Source: Zygnema circumcarinatum
Lineage: Eukaryota; Streptophyta; Zygnematophyceae; Zygnematales; Zygnemataceae
Direction: 5' to 3'
DNA: 64,000 nt
NCBI GenBank assembly: GCA_037447605.1
Contig: CM074810.1
Span: 62,001-126,000, forward strand
Shown here: positions 1 to 12,109 of the stretch, in pieces
Numbering within the stretch: the first letter of the stretch is position 1
Layout: each line of letters starts with the position of its first letter
The notes under the pieces: generated by a model
Told to the model about the DNA's origin: nothing
Database searches by the model: none
The model's input: the letters and a program-made list of their open reading frames with translations, nothing else
Made by a program: the position numbers and the translations under genes

Positions 1-41
1 CACTCACTGACCAGCATACTGAGCGTGATTCACAGCTTTAG

Positions 42-3000
42 GCATGCTGCGGCATTGTGCCCAAAGTTCTCTCAGAGGTGGTAGCCCTCACCTTGGGTTT
101 ACAATGCAATCTGCTGTACTTTTGGCAGCTGGATACTATTTTTTTTGAATTTGAGACGATGTACGCGATGCATGCGGGAGTTGTGGAGGTGACTGCCAAA
201 AAGATACTGGCGGCTCTGGAGGTGAGAGGACCCTTCATCGCCGTCTGCCGCCTGACTTCAAATCCTGCACATCCTTACAACTTCCTGGGGGCTAAGGGAC
301 GAATCGACCAAAAAAAAATTGTTGTCTACAGATGACACATGAAGAACAACGCACCGAAGTGTATATACAAAGCGTGGCATTCAAAAACAATCGTAAATAA
401 AGAACATGTCTCATTCTCTCGAATGCTATCGGAACGCAAGCGAGTGGGTTCAGCTCAGAGAGTGAATGGTTAAACCCTAAATAGCCTTTCTGCTAAAATT
501 CTGAAATCTCAAGCAGAGACTTACTGCAGACCTGCTTGGAAGCCCACAAAGATGGAGAGAGACGAGCTTTAGAGAACATTTTAGAGCCCCTCTTCCAGCT
601 CGTGCGCCCCTACGTGGAAGGAAAGCAGGGGTATATGAGCTTCATCGTGCAGTCTTTGTTTGAGGAATACCTCGCAGTGGAGGAGCAGTTCACCACGGCT
701 CCTGAGGTGTGTGGTGGGCTAATTTTAAGACATTAATCCTGTTTTCTTCGCAAGTTCGTTGTAGTGTATGCATGTCTTTTTCCTCTATTTGGTGTTGTAC
801 ATGGGCTCGGAGCATGTGCACCCATCCAATCTGAGGGAGGGGGTTGGGGCAAGTGCAGGCGGATGTGATTGAAGGGCTGCGCATTGCGCATAAGGCAGAG
901 CCTGCAGCCGTGCTGTTTGCGGTCCTTTCTCATCAGGTATCCTTTTTTTCATCTCCTTTTCCCCTCCTTCCTCCTTTCCCTTTGTGAAACCCCCCTCACA
1001 ATGTCTGCACAACATTTTCTGTGATACTGTTGTGAAACTGATGTTGGGGATGCCACAATAGCAGCAATTTGCCTTCGTTTTCTGCCGTATCTGCATCGAT
1101 GTCATGCTCTTGCCTTTCCTTTGAATTTGTACCTGCAAAACATCCTGTTGACACATCCAGTGATTCAGAAGCACTGAAAGCCGGGTATCTTTTGCCTGAA
1201 CACTCCACCACTGCGCTGTTCGTTAGTTCACCTCCAATGCAGCACCGCTTTCAAAGTAAAAACGCAATGGAAATAGAAGCCCTTAGTCCCTCCCTCCCTC
1301 CCTCCCTCCCTCGTGTGCGAGTCTCCCGCAGGGAGTGCGGCGGAAGAACCGTCTGCTCGCGCGGCTGATGGCCAATGGAGGGGTCGCCACCACCGCGAGG
1401 CATCATACGCACCTTCTGCGTCTCTCCGCGCTAAAGCACCACGACCATGCGGAGGTAGGTTGCCCGCCCTCCTCCTCCCCCCCCTCCTCCTCCTCCTCCT
1501 CCTCCTCCTCCTCCTCCCCTCCTCCTCCTCCTCCTCCTCCCCTCTCTCTCGTCTCTCTCTCTCCTCTCTCTTCTCTCATCTCCCTTCCTCTATTTCGCCA
1601 TTTCCCTCTGCCCATTCCGTTCGTCCCTTCCTCCGTTATCCCTCACTCTCCATCTCCCTCCCTTCCTCTCTTTCGCCACTTCCCTCTGCCCCTTTCGTTC
1701 GTCCCTTCCTCCGTTATCCCTCCCTCCCCATTTTATCTTACCCTTCGACTTCCACTTCCGCCTCTCTGCCTCGTCCTCTCACGCTTCCTCTCCTGCCCTC
1801 CCTCGTCCTTACTCTCTTTCCTTACGAAGTCACAAATCTTTCTCAGAATACTGAAGACCTCCCTCCTCTGTTAAAGTCTCTGGGCCTGAGCAGGTGATGT
1901 GTGAGGAATTTTTCTTGTTTATTTTTCCTGTTGGCCATCGTTGTGAGAGAGTTTGCAGGATGTTGATACTGTTCCCTCCCTTCCTCGTCGCGTGAAGTGC
2001 AGGTGGCAGTGCAGGCGAGCCTCCTACTGGAACAGACGAAACTGAGCGACATACAGGGCACCATAGTGCGAACTCTTTCCAGCCGAGATTTAACCACGAC
2101 GGTTAGTGATGACAGCAACCTATCAGATTTAAGCAGGGGCTACTCGGGGGTTCTACCTCTCGTTGCCAAGAAAGAAGAAAGCGAGAGTCCGCTCACATCC
2201 GTAGCGGAAGATTCGAAAGATGTTCGCCGACATGCAGAGTTTGACGAGAGGATAGAGATGCTGGTGGACTCGCCAATGGCCATAGAGGAGGCCCTTGTTG
2301 CTCTGTTTGCTCACGAGGACTCCAACATTCAGCATGGAACAGTAGAAGCATACATAAGGAGACTCTATCAGGTGGGCATTTCACAGTTTCCAAATGTGGC
2401 TTGTTTGTTTGTTTCAGATTAATGATTTGTTTCTGCATATTCTCAAGGCGATAAGGGTTTGATATGGCGTGCTGACACGCGCCTATGTACTCCTCCATCC
2501 TGCCTCCCTCTCGCAGCCTTATCTGGTGAAGGACTCAATCTCGCTGCAAGTCCACGCCAACCAGTCATTGGTCGCCAGGTGGCATTTCAGGGAGGAACAT
2601 CCGAACCCCATAGTTATCCCCTTTAAGGAATCCATTTCTCCTCCGTTAGAGGCAGTCGCTGAGAGGGTCAGTATGGGCCTTCTTGTGGTCGCCTCCGGGC
2701 GGGCCGGCTTGCTGGCCATAGTGAAGGAGGCTCTCTCAGGGGGGCTGGTTGAACGCACATCGCTAGAAGTAGCGGAAGGGAACGGCCATGGCGAGGGGGA
2801 TGAAAGCACGACTTCTTTAGACGGCCATTTGGGGGCTGGAAATATTTTTCATCTCGCACTTGTGGGACCCGGCAAATACTTGGAAGGAAAGGTCAAGAGG
2901 TGAGGATGCGAACCCATCCAAAACATTGGTGAAAGCAGACAAAATAGATATAGAAGGAAACACTGGGACTTGTAGAAGATTTTTGTAGGCGAACCGGCTT

Positions 3001-3520
3001 AATTTAGAACTTTGCTGAATTAGCATTGCGGAATGGAGATTCACGTTCTTTGGCTATGATATGATGTGGGTGTGGCTGGCAGGAAGGTAGTGGAAGGGGA
3101 AGAGTTGGAGGAGGAGGAGGCTGAAGTTGAAGCTCTATTCCTGAAGGGCGGCATCGGAGGAGCATTGCAGCAGGCAGGTTTCAGAACGGCGACCTGCCTC
3201 TTTCAGAGAGGCTCGGGGGGGGGCATTTTGCAGCGCTGCTTCCGTTGGGTGCACGGCACAAAAGCGTACGCTGAGCAACCTCTCCTGCGACACGTGGAGC
3301 CTCCTCCTCTCTCCAACTTATTTGAACTTGTGGGTTTCGACCATTTTATTACATGTCGCATGCTCGTTAGTCCTCTATCTGTGGTGCACATTTTTTCTGT
3401 ATCGCTCTCCTTACATTCTTGTTCGCCTCAGTTCTTCTCCCCTTCTCATCCCCATCTCCTCCCCTCCCCCATCCCCCCTCCCGCCTCCCCCTTCTCTCTC
3501 TCTCTCTCTCNNNNNNNNNN

Positions 3521-3576
<56 letters not shown>

Positions 3577-6500
3577 TCCATCCCTCTCCCTCTCCCTTTG
3601 TGTTTGCCAACTCTATGTGTCTGTATGGATTGACTCCGCCGCTGTTGTGCTTGCAGGATAAGCTGAGCAACATGGGAGTGCTGAGCTACTCTCTCTCTCG
3701 TGACAGGCAATGGCACGCCTACTCCTGCACAGAGCCCCCCCACGGCCTGCGCCGCCTCTTTCTGCGCACCATCATCCGCCATTCTCGCCCAAACGCAGAG
3801 TCATGGGGGGACCTGCCCTCTCTCGCCAACCTCTGCCCGCCTGCAGCAAACGGCATTCACAGCTCGGGGGGGGGGGCACTTGGGAGTGGTTCGGTGGCTA
3901 TGACTGTGGAGGTATTGGTGAGAGCGTTGGAGAGGGCAATGGAGGAGCTCGAACTTGCTTCTCACGACTCGAGAGGGAGAGCAGACCATGTCCATGTCTA
4001 CCTCGTGCTGTTGGGGGCTCTGCGTTTGGCCCTCCCTCGAGAGGGGGAACATGAAAGGTATTGAGATCAGCCCAACTATTGGCGATTCTTCTGTCATTCC
4101 CAATCTATTCTCAACCTCCCCACTTCCATTGTAAGCTGTACAAACCGTAACTCTCTGTGTTCATGTGTGTGTGTCTACGTGCTGTCTCCAGCCCTGCGGC
4201 GACAGTGCAACACGTGGCAGATTCCTTGCGTGCCATTGGCCGAGAAGTGGACCGGCGGCTTGGGCGGCACATGCAGCAGCGCGGAGTGGCCGTGTGGGAG
4301 GCGCGGTTGCGAGTGAAGGTGAGGGAGGAGCCGCTGGGGGCATGGCGGCTGCTGCTCGCAAATCCCAGCGGCTTTGCCTGCTCACTGGAGGTAATGACTA
4401 TGACTCACACCATGACTTATATATGACTATTATGTCATCTCTAGGACATTTTTTATGAATGGGTTTACGACCCTTCTTGTAAATTTGGATAATTTTCAAC
4501 AATTTATCAGAAAACAAGAGAGGAAAGTCAAGACTTTTGACGAATTACCGAGGAAGGTCAAATGGCTTGACTTCAAGCTTGTTCACGTCTTTGTGAACCC
4601 GTGGCATGTCCTATTGCAGAAGTCGTTGATGGCATTGTGATTGTGAAGCCACCATTCATAAGTGTTTGAAATTCAACCTCTCAGTCGGTTTTGCAAACTT
4701 GTAAATTTTGAAACCCCACTATCTTCATGAACCATGCCAGCTAATAGCCGTTGCTCATTTGAAACGTGTCAGGTGTACCGTGAGGCAGAAGATGAGAAAC
4801 AGCAGCAGGGAGTCTACTTCTCACCCGACCATCCCCCTCGAGGAGCCCTTCACGGGCTCCCCCTAACGGCTCCATATCCGAAGTTGTCACTACTCGACAG
4901 AAGACGCCTTGCTGCTCGGAGGAGCAGCACCACTTTCTGCCACGACTTCCCTTCTGTGAGTTAATCTTGAGGATAACAATGCCTGACGGCTTATGAAGCT
5001 GAAATCTGACATTCAAACTAAACAGAAAGCTCCTGATCAATCTACATCTTCCGTCTGTGGCTGCTTAGTCTCACTCCTCTCTTTCCTATCTCTCTTCTCC
5101 CACCTTTCTCTCTCTCTCCCCCACTTCCCCCTTCTCTCCTGTTCTCCGTCTCTGTGGTCCCCCTATCTCACACACACGTTTTTCACTGATTGCAGGTGTT
5201 CGAGGCTGCAGTGCAAGCCTCCTGGGAGAGAGCGGCTGCAGTGGACCTGCAGCTAAAGCCCCCAAAAGAAGAGGTGGGAAAGTCTCTTCTGGGAGTGAAG
5301 GAGTTGGTGTTTGCCGAGGGGGAGGGTGGTTGGAACACGCCATTGGTCGAGAGGTCCGAACAGACTCCTTTGGGCAGCTCCGTGGGAATGGCGGCATGGC
5401 GAATGCGAATGTGCACTCCAGAATGTCCGGACGGAAGGTCGATTTTTGTCATTGCAAACGATGTGACACATGGGGCCGGCGCATTCGGTCCGAGAGAGGA
5501 TGCCTTCTTCAAGGCTGTGACAGATCTTGCCTGCACTGAAAAGCTGCCACTTGTCTACTTGGCAGCGAATTCGGGAGCAAGAATTGGATTGGCAGAGGAG
5601 TTGCGAAGAAAGTTTCGAGTCGGATGGACGGATGAGACCGCACCCGAAAGGGGATTCTCTTATCTTTATTTGAGCGAGCAGGAGTATCAAGAGCTGAAGG
5701 AGTCCGTTGTTGCAGAGAGAGTGGTTATTAGTCGTGGCAGTGGAATGGAGGATGAAATTCGATGGGTCGTGACTGACATTATAGGGAAAGAAGATGGGTT
5801 AGGTGTAGAAAATCTGTCAGGATCAGGTGCTATAGCAGGAGCCTTTGCGAGGGCATATAGAGAAACGTTCACTCTTACATTTGTTACTGGCAGGACAGTG
5901 GGGATCGGTGCTTACTTGGCCAGGTTGGGAGTCAGATGCATTCAGCGAGTCGATCAGCCAATCATTTTGACAGGATTCTCTGCACTGAATAAGTTGCTGG
6001 GGAGAGAGGTCTACACTTCACACATGCAGCTTGGTGGCCCCAAAATCATGGCAGTGAATGGGGTCGTTCACTCCATTGTGAAAAACGATCTCGAAGGACT
6101 CTCTGCCATCCTCACATGGCTATCCTATGTGCCGCCCGTCCAGGGGGGGCCACTTCCTTTCATGCGACCCCTTGACCCCCCCGATAGACTGGTAGAATAC
6201 ATTCCAGAAACGTCATGTGACCCGAGGGCAGCCATTGAGGGAGTGCCCGCGGGCCCTATAGATCCTGAGCGCAATGGAGAGATGATGGATGGCAAGCGAT
6301 GGTTAGGTGGAATTTTTGACTGTGGAAGCTTCACTGAAGCTTTGGCCGGCTGGGCAGAGACTGTGGTAGTTGGTCGCGCTCGCTTGGGAGGAATTCCGGT
6401 CGGTGTGATTGCAGTGCAAACACAGACTCAAATGCGGTGCATTCCGGCAGATCCGGGGCAGCCCGATACGGCAGAAAGGGTCGTCCCTCAAGCAGGGCAA

Positions 6501-7833
6501 GTGTGGTTTCCAGACTCTGCAGGGAAGACGGCGCAAGCTTTGGCTGACTTCAACCGGGAAGGGTTGCCGCTGTTTGTGATCGCCAACTGGAGGGGCTTCT
6601 CCGGAGGGCAAAGAGACCTCTTTGAGGGGGTCCTGCAAGCAGGTTCCATGATAGTAGAGCATCTGCGCGTCTATGAAAAGCCTGTGTTTGTGTACGTGCC
6701 GCGAACTGGAGAGCTTCGAGGTGGTGCGTGGGTGGTTGTAGATAGCAAAATTAATCCAGAACGGGTAGAGATGTATGCTGATGAGACAGCACGAGGTGCG
6801 GTTCTTGAGCCAGAAGGCATGGTCGAAATCAAGTTCAGAAAGAAGGACCTTCTTGAATGCATGCACAGATTGGACCCCGTACTTGTAGATCTTGATGCAA
6901 AGCTCAAGGGTGTGGACCTTGGAACGGTGGCAGAGAAGAGCAAAACAAGAGACAAATCAGGGGACGAGGGGGAAGTGGTCATTTTCCGGGCCCAAAAAGA
7001 GGGAGAAGCAGCTGCTAGTGAATTGAAGCGCCTGATTGAAGCGAGGGAAACAGAAGTACTGCCGCTGTACACTCAAATAGCCATTCGTTTTGCTGAGCTG
7101 CATGACACGCCCAAAAGGATGTTGGCAAAAGGCGTCATCAAGCGCATTGTCCCCTGGAAAGAGGCGAGGTCGTTTTTCTATCGCAGGCTCGCTTTTCGAT
7201 TGGCACAGGAGGATTTGGTTAAGGCTGCTATGGCAGGCTGCGGGTCTGACTGCAGTCACCGGCAGGCAATGGCCCTCCTCTCTGGATGGGAAGCAGAGTT
7301 GCGACAGAGGTTCCCCCACTTGCAAGTTGACGGGGCTGGCGAGGCCGGCCTGCTGGTTTTGGCGTGGGCCAAAAGGAAGGGACTGCGGTGGTCCTGTGTG
7401 ACGCGCCCTCTTCAAGACGAGCATGCGGTGGGTGGTGGCGGCGGAGCAGCAAAAGCTTCTCCGGATGTGGACGCGGACGTGGATGCGGTTGCCAGTGAGT
7501 TGGAGAAGAAGCTGGAGCAGTTGCATGTTGCGTCGGTTGCTCGGAGAGTGGAGGCGCTCATGAGTGCGGGCAACTGGGTAGAGGGCCTTCGGCACGGACT
7601 TCAAAGTTGCCTTTTGAAGGTGAGTTGATGTTCCGTTAACAGCCAGTCAATCACGTGCGCGTGCGCCTTTTTTTCTAGTCATTCCGTGTTTTGTAGCACG
7701 GGCGGCTTCTCTATAATCTAACCGTCGAGGTGGACGACTTTTGATGCGATGTTGACAGGTGCCGCCCGAACATCGCAAGCAGGTTGCGTCAGATCTGAAG
7801 GAGGCGATAGACTCCGCTATTGGCGATACTTAG
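42..7833 (+). CDS. ACC1: Homomeric (eukaryotic) acetyl-CoA carboxylase, 3' portion: central region and carboxyltransferase domain
   Basis: Multidomain enzyme that carboxylates acetyl-CoA to malonyl-CoA for fatty acid synthesis or elongation. The biotin carboxylase and biotin carrier domains lie upstream of the window. Exons read from splice sites: 42-77, 129-221, 530-706, 859-936, 1332-1454, 2003-2371, 2517-2899, 3083-3329, 3657-4057, 4192-4390, 4773-4955, 5196-7619, 7759-7833. They sum to 1596 codons including the stop, with every phase consistent. The central region is recognised by LEAHKDGERRALENILEPL, LLLEQTKLSDIQG and EQPLLRHVEPP. The last large exon is the complete carboxyltransferase: N-lobe with NSGARIGLAEE, SGSGAIAGAF and FVTGRTVGIGAYLARLG; C-lobe with FPDSAGKTAQALADFNREG, NWRGFSGGQRD and TGELRGGAWVVVDSKINP. 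Whether it is cytosolic or plastidic cannot be judged without the N-terminus. The intron at 3330-3656 contains a CT microsatellite with a 10-N gap. The first two short exons are the least certain. Confidence 0.96.
1469..1545 (+). repeat. (CTC)n/(CCT)n trinucleotide run
   Basis: Near-perfect CTC repeat inside the ACC intron that follows the exon 1332-1454. It is part of a longer C/T-only stretch reaching about 1800. Long open frames across it are artefacts of the repeat. Confidence 0.9.
3493..3573 (+). repeat. (CT)n microsatellite interrupted by an assembly gap
   Basis: CT dinucleotide run in the ACC intron 3330-3656. Ten N at 3511-3520 mark an unresolved length, so the true array may be longer. 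Confidence 0.95.
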
Positions 7834-8523
7834 TGCGAATTCTTTCATCGTTCGTTTTCCATTCCTTTGCCAGAATTTGTTTTGCCCACGACCTGCCCAC
7901 CACCTGCTCGTACCCCATGGCATTAAGGTTGCCTAATTTTTTGGCCTTCTTTGGGCGATCCCTGCAGAGCTGCATAGCTAGAGAAGCTGAAATCCGACTG
8001 TGCACAGGACTTCCGTTTATTCTTGCGGGATAACCCTCTTGTTTGTGGACCCGTCATTGTTTTATTTATTTCAAAATTGCTGATTTTACCCGAGTCCCTC
8101 TTAGCCACAGAATGATGCTCACTGAAACGATTTGGCGTCCATGGAAGTAAGTCCCTCAGTGTTAAACATATGTGCTCACAAACAGCGGCAACTCTGCAGC
8201 AACAGAATTGGTCCTGCACTCTGGCTATTGTAATGTCAGCAATCTCCTTGATGTTGTAATGTTCAGAAAACAGTACAGAGCACATTTGTCCTTTCAGCGC
8301 ACGCATGATTACCTACGTTGTACACTCAGTTCGTTCCACTAAATAGAAAATTAGCAATGTTCGCAAATGTTGCCAAACAGCCATATTGTTCAGTGTAGAT
8401 GACTCCCAACTGCACTTGGAAAATTGCAGTATTGGCCACACAAGGCCCAGGGCCATGTGTGCGTTGGCTTTAAGTAGCATCTACAAGGCACGTTCAGCTC
8501 AACCATGACGTTAGCAGAGGGTG
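7834..8523. other. Convergent 3' flank between ACC and the coiled-coil gene
   Basis: Presumed 3' untranslated and spacer sequence of two convergent genes. I see no coding exon, RNA gene or repeat in it. Confidence 0.6.
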
Positions 8524-10544
8524 CTACTCCTCGGGCTCCTCGTCAGAACTGTTGTCTCGTAAGAACGACCCCAGCGTCTTCCGCAGATAATCGATTGACT
8601 TTTCCTGCACCGGCTTACAAAATAGCAGGAACGGGATGCCAATGTTACTGATTTGAAACGGCGTCCGTGTACACGAACAACTAGAAAATGACCAAGGCGG
8701 AGCTATTCCCTAGACTTGAACGCCTTGCTCAATTCCAGCTAAAAAGTCATAAAGTTGCAGTTCACATAATCTGCCATCTGACACTGAATTTTCCAGTCTG
8801 TCTGTTCACAAACCACGCGTACCGTGTATGTTACGGACATAAGAAATTTATCTCTCTGAACATTACCACTCCTGTCAACTTAACAGTTGTCAGCTTGTAA
8901 CTCAATATTCAATTGTCCGTCCCGTGAAAGCAGACCAAAGCTTCCAATAGTTGAAAGTAGTCAATAAGCTCGAACATGATAAAAAAAGAACAAGACACGA
9001 ATGACTGGATGAAGCATTCTCACCTCTTGCTTTCTTTTCTTTAACGATGACTCAGCTTCAGATATTTTTTGCGAGGTTACTTTGTGTAAATCTTCCAACG
9101 TTGCCTTGTCCCTCTTTTCTGCAAAGAGCAAACCTCTTTCATGACGTGAATGCTCATGGTCTGGAATTCTCCAGATTCGTTACTCCATTCTACAGCTAGG
9201 CCATGCCGCGAGACCAGGCCCCTAAGCCATTCTCAAAGCAAGAAGTCAGGAATGACAGTTAGACGAACGATCACTCTGAATTTTATTGAGTAACGAGCCT
9301 TGGCTACAAAAAAGGACAGGGGACCTTACTTTGTTGATCGAGCTTTACAAGAAGCTTTTCCTTCTGCTCCTCATACTTGTTATAAATATCTGCCGAGATC
9401 AAACAAGAGATGTACAGGTTAGAGGAATTTGCATGCAATCAGCTCGTTCCTAAGCTGGAAAAAAAAAAATAGAGAATTTGATCCGCCACCTTACCTTCGC
9501 AAGTTTGCATATGTGCTTTCAGATCAGCCGTGAACTTCTCATGTACCGCTTGGAACTTGTTAGCCTCGTGCTTCATGGACGCCTCAATGTCCTTGCAAAT
9601 CTTGGAGATTGCTTTGATAGATATTTGCCTGGAATCAAGCCAATGCAATATTTCCAACAAAGCTTCATTTCCTGATTGTTGGCCTATACAAACGATACAG
9701 GCCATAACATAGGCCATAGTCAGACTCTTACTAAAGGTCTCAAACAGCATTGCAATAGTGAAGCAACTAGGCTATGGAAAGAACTCTCATGCTGCTGAAT
9801 GATTCGCTTCAGCATGGCCGTCCTACCATTCCTTGTCCCCTTTTGTCTTAGCATCATCGAGGAGGTCCTTCAGCTCCCCGCTCAATCTGCAATCAGAAAA
9901 AAATGTTCAAAAAATGTCTAGCTAAGCACCTCGTGAAAGGTTTTTAAGTACCAGGACAAGGAGATTTTGCAACTGACGCCGTTGCCATAATCCTCCTGCA
10001 TAGCATGCTTTTGTAGCATTGCAGAACACGGATGCACAGCATTGAAATCATCTGCAGAGAAAAATAATGGAAAGTAGCTGGCAAAACCTCGAAATAATTG
10101 TTTCATTTTTGTTCTTCACGTCTGTTGTTGCTTTGTCCTTGAATTTCGCTATGGCTGAGATTATTCCCTTGATATCTCTGCAAGGAGACAAACAGACCGA
10201 TCAGTCCATAAAACAGTCCAGTCGAGGCCGGTCAAGAGTTCCGTGTAATGCCGCCCCGTCACAAAAAAAAATGAATCATCATTCGCGCCATCCAATGTCG
10301 AGCATGTCTTATCGACCATACGCAGATCAGCAGCATTACAAACGTGAAATACAGACGATATCGAAATATGGACTTTTTATACAGGCCACGTTCACACACT
10401 TGCCGAGAGGCCTATAGCTTGTACAAGCTTGAACTAAATCTTCACTCACTTCGAGAATTCAAGGTCCTCTGCCTCATTTGCAGTGGCCTTTGCAGGAACT
10501 TCATCCCCGAGCTTGACCTTCTTACTCGCCGTCACTGCCGCCAT
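8524..10544 (-). CDS. Small coiled-coil protein, ASY4/SYCP3 (Cor1)-like candidate meiotic chromosome-axis protein
   Basis: Seven exons on the minus strand: 10544-10450, 10177-10088, 9886-9827, 9628-9495, 9389-9330, 9133-9024, 8604-8524. The phases close exactly to 209 residues. The protein is almost entirely charged helix: a short N-terminus starting MAAVTASKKVKLGDE, then heptad-rich segments with DIKGIISAIAKFKDKA, ISKICKDIEASMKHEA and DIYNKYEEQKEKLLVKL. It ends in EKSIDYLRKTLGSFLRDN followed by an acidic EEPEE tail. The layout and the LRKTLGSFL-acidic ending match what I recall of small plant coiled-coil axis proteins related to ASY3/ASY4 and of the Cor1/SYCP3 family. Arabidopsis ASY4 is of about the same length. 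The family assignment is from memory and moderate. The exon 9133-9024 acceptor is weak and was chosen because it keeps the frame. Confidence 0.6.
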
Positions 10545-12079
10545 CGCGTAAAATCCTGGAGGCAAGGGAAGCAGTCCAAGATCAATCACTCACAGGGCCA
10601 CGGCTGGGGCTGCAGCCTGCCTTCAGGGAGGGCGCTGCGCTGCAGTGCAGGGAGGAAGGGGACCGTCTTGCAAGCGGTGTCGTCTTGCAAGCGCTTGCGT
10701 TGCAGACCTACACTCTCCGCTACGGCGGCTTTTATGGGTCCCCGCGGGGCGGGAGCCGGCCAGCCAACGTTTCCATGCGGGGGTCCGGATCCGTTCGATG
10801 GCGTTCCATGCGTGACGTCATCCAACGGCTGGAAACGCTGCCGTACGCGGCGCAGCCATCCGACGGCTCTGAGAGCGAACCGGACGGGAGGGCGCACGCG
10901 AACAGTCAAGAGGGACCGAGGGGGGGGCTCGTCTTGATTCTCTTGAACCACAACGCAACTGAACGGAACGGAACGGAGGCGCGCGCCTTTTAGGGTTTGC
11001 TCGCCGGGCGGGCAGGGCAGGGCAGGGCAGGGAACGCGGGAGGGAGGGAAGGAGGGAGGCCCGAGTACTGGCAGGCAGCGCAGCTCGCAGCTGCTGGCGG
11101 AGGCCGCGCACTCGCAGACGACGCCTTCCTGCGTGTGAGCCCCTCGCTGCCCTGGCCTCCTCCTCGCATTCACCTCCGCGTTCTCTACTTCTCCTCTACC
11201 CTCTTTCGATTTTCAAATTATTTCGCGAATTGAGCTGCATTCCCTTTTCGGGTTTCAAATGTGCGTACTCTGTTGTAGAGCGAGAGGCGTGTCAGTGTGT
11301 CAATCATTGTTTTTGTGTCTGTTACTTGACAATGGGGAGAGTGGGAGAAAATGGGAGGCGAAGTAGCGAGAAACAGCCTGACAGCGAACACTATGCTTGC
11401 GGGTCCCAGGTCTCGAGCGTTTCCAAGAGAGTTATCGATGGCATTCACATCATTTATTGAAGTTTTAATTTTGTGTTATGCTTTCAGTAACCTGTTTTAG
11501 TTATGAATAACAAGGTGATTGGTCTGTATGGCTCGGTTTGCAGGCTTTAGAGAGTAGTCCAGAAGGCGTGAATTGATTCTCAAAGTCATGCGACGATCCT
11601 TGTAGGAACTTCTGAAAAATTGATAGCAAAGTAACCTCCGACAAAGGTCCACCACATAGCAGCAACTCAGAGGGAACTCTTCTCAGACAGGCCACGTCCA
11701 TTACTTGTTTGGAGAACCGCTACCAGAAATTGAAAAAGGTCTGTCGGGGAACTCTTCCTGCTGACGCAACAGCAATCCAAACTCCTGCTGTCAAACCTTC
11801 ATCTTTTAGCTTTTCCCCAACCTTTTGTAGTCAGCTTTATCCTTCAGCCCGGCCAGAAGAGTGATTATTGCTTTAAAATGGACTCATTGTAGAAAAACAA
11901 TAGCAAGCTCAGCTAATATCAAAGGATTTAGATTCGCCAAGAGCTCTAAGGACGACTTTCCTTGAAGGGGAATTTACGTGGCTGTTTCTTGAGTCAAGAC
12001 GTATACTACATTTTTAAAGGTTCCTTAGTAATTCCCTTGACTTGCTTTGGTCGTCAGCTAAACTAGCTCCTTCTGCAAA
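10545..12079. other. Head-to-head intergenic region, GC-rich
   Basis: Separates the divergent coiled-coil gene (-) and the PQBP1-like gene (+). 10600-11200 is GC-rich and CpG-rich with a short GGGCA tandem at about 11010-11040, as expected for a promoter region. 11230-12070 is AT-richer and may contain a 5' non-coding exon of the PQBP1-like gene. I see no convincing coding exon. Confidence 0.5.
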
Positions 12080-12109
12080 ATGACGGGCTATTTTTGTTCA
12101 CTGCCAGGG

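Noticed and set aside
6303-7604. Minus-strand frames of 187 and 215 codons
   Set aside because: Antisense to the conserved ACC carboxyltransferase exon.
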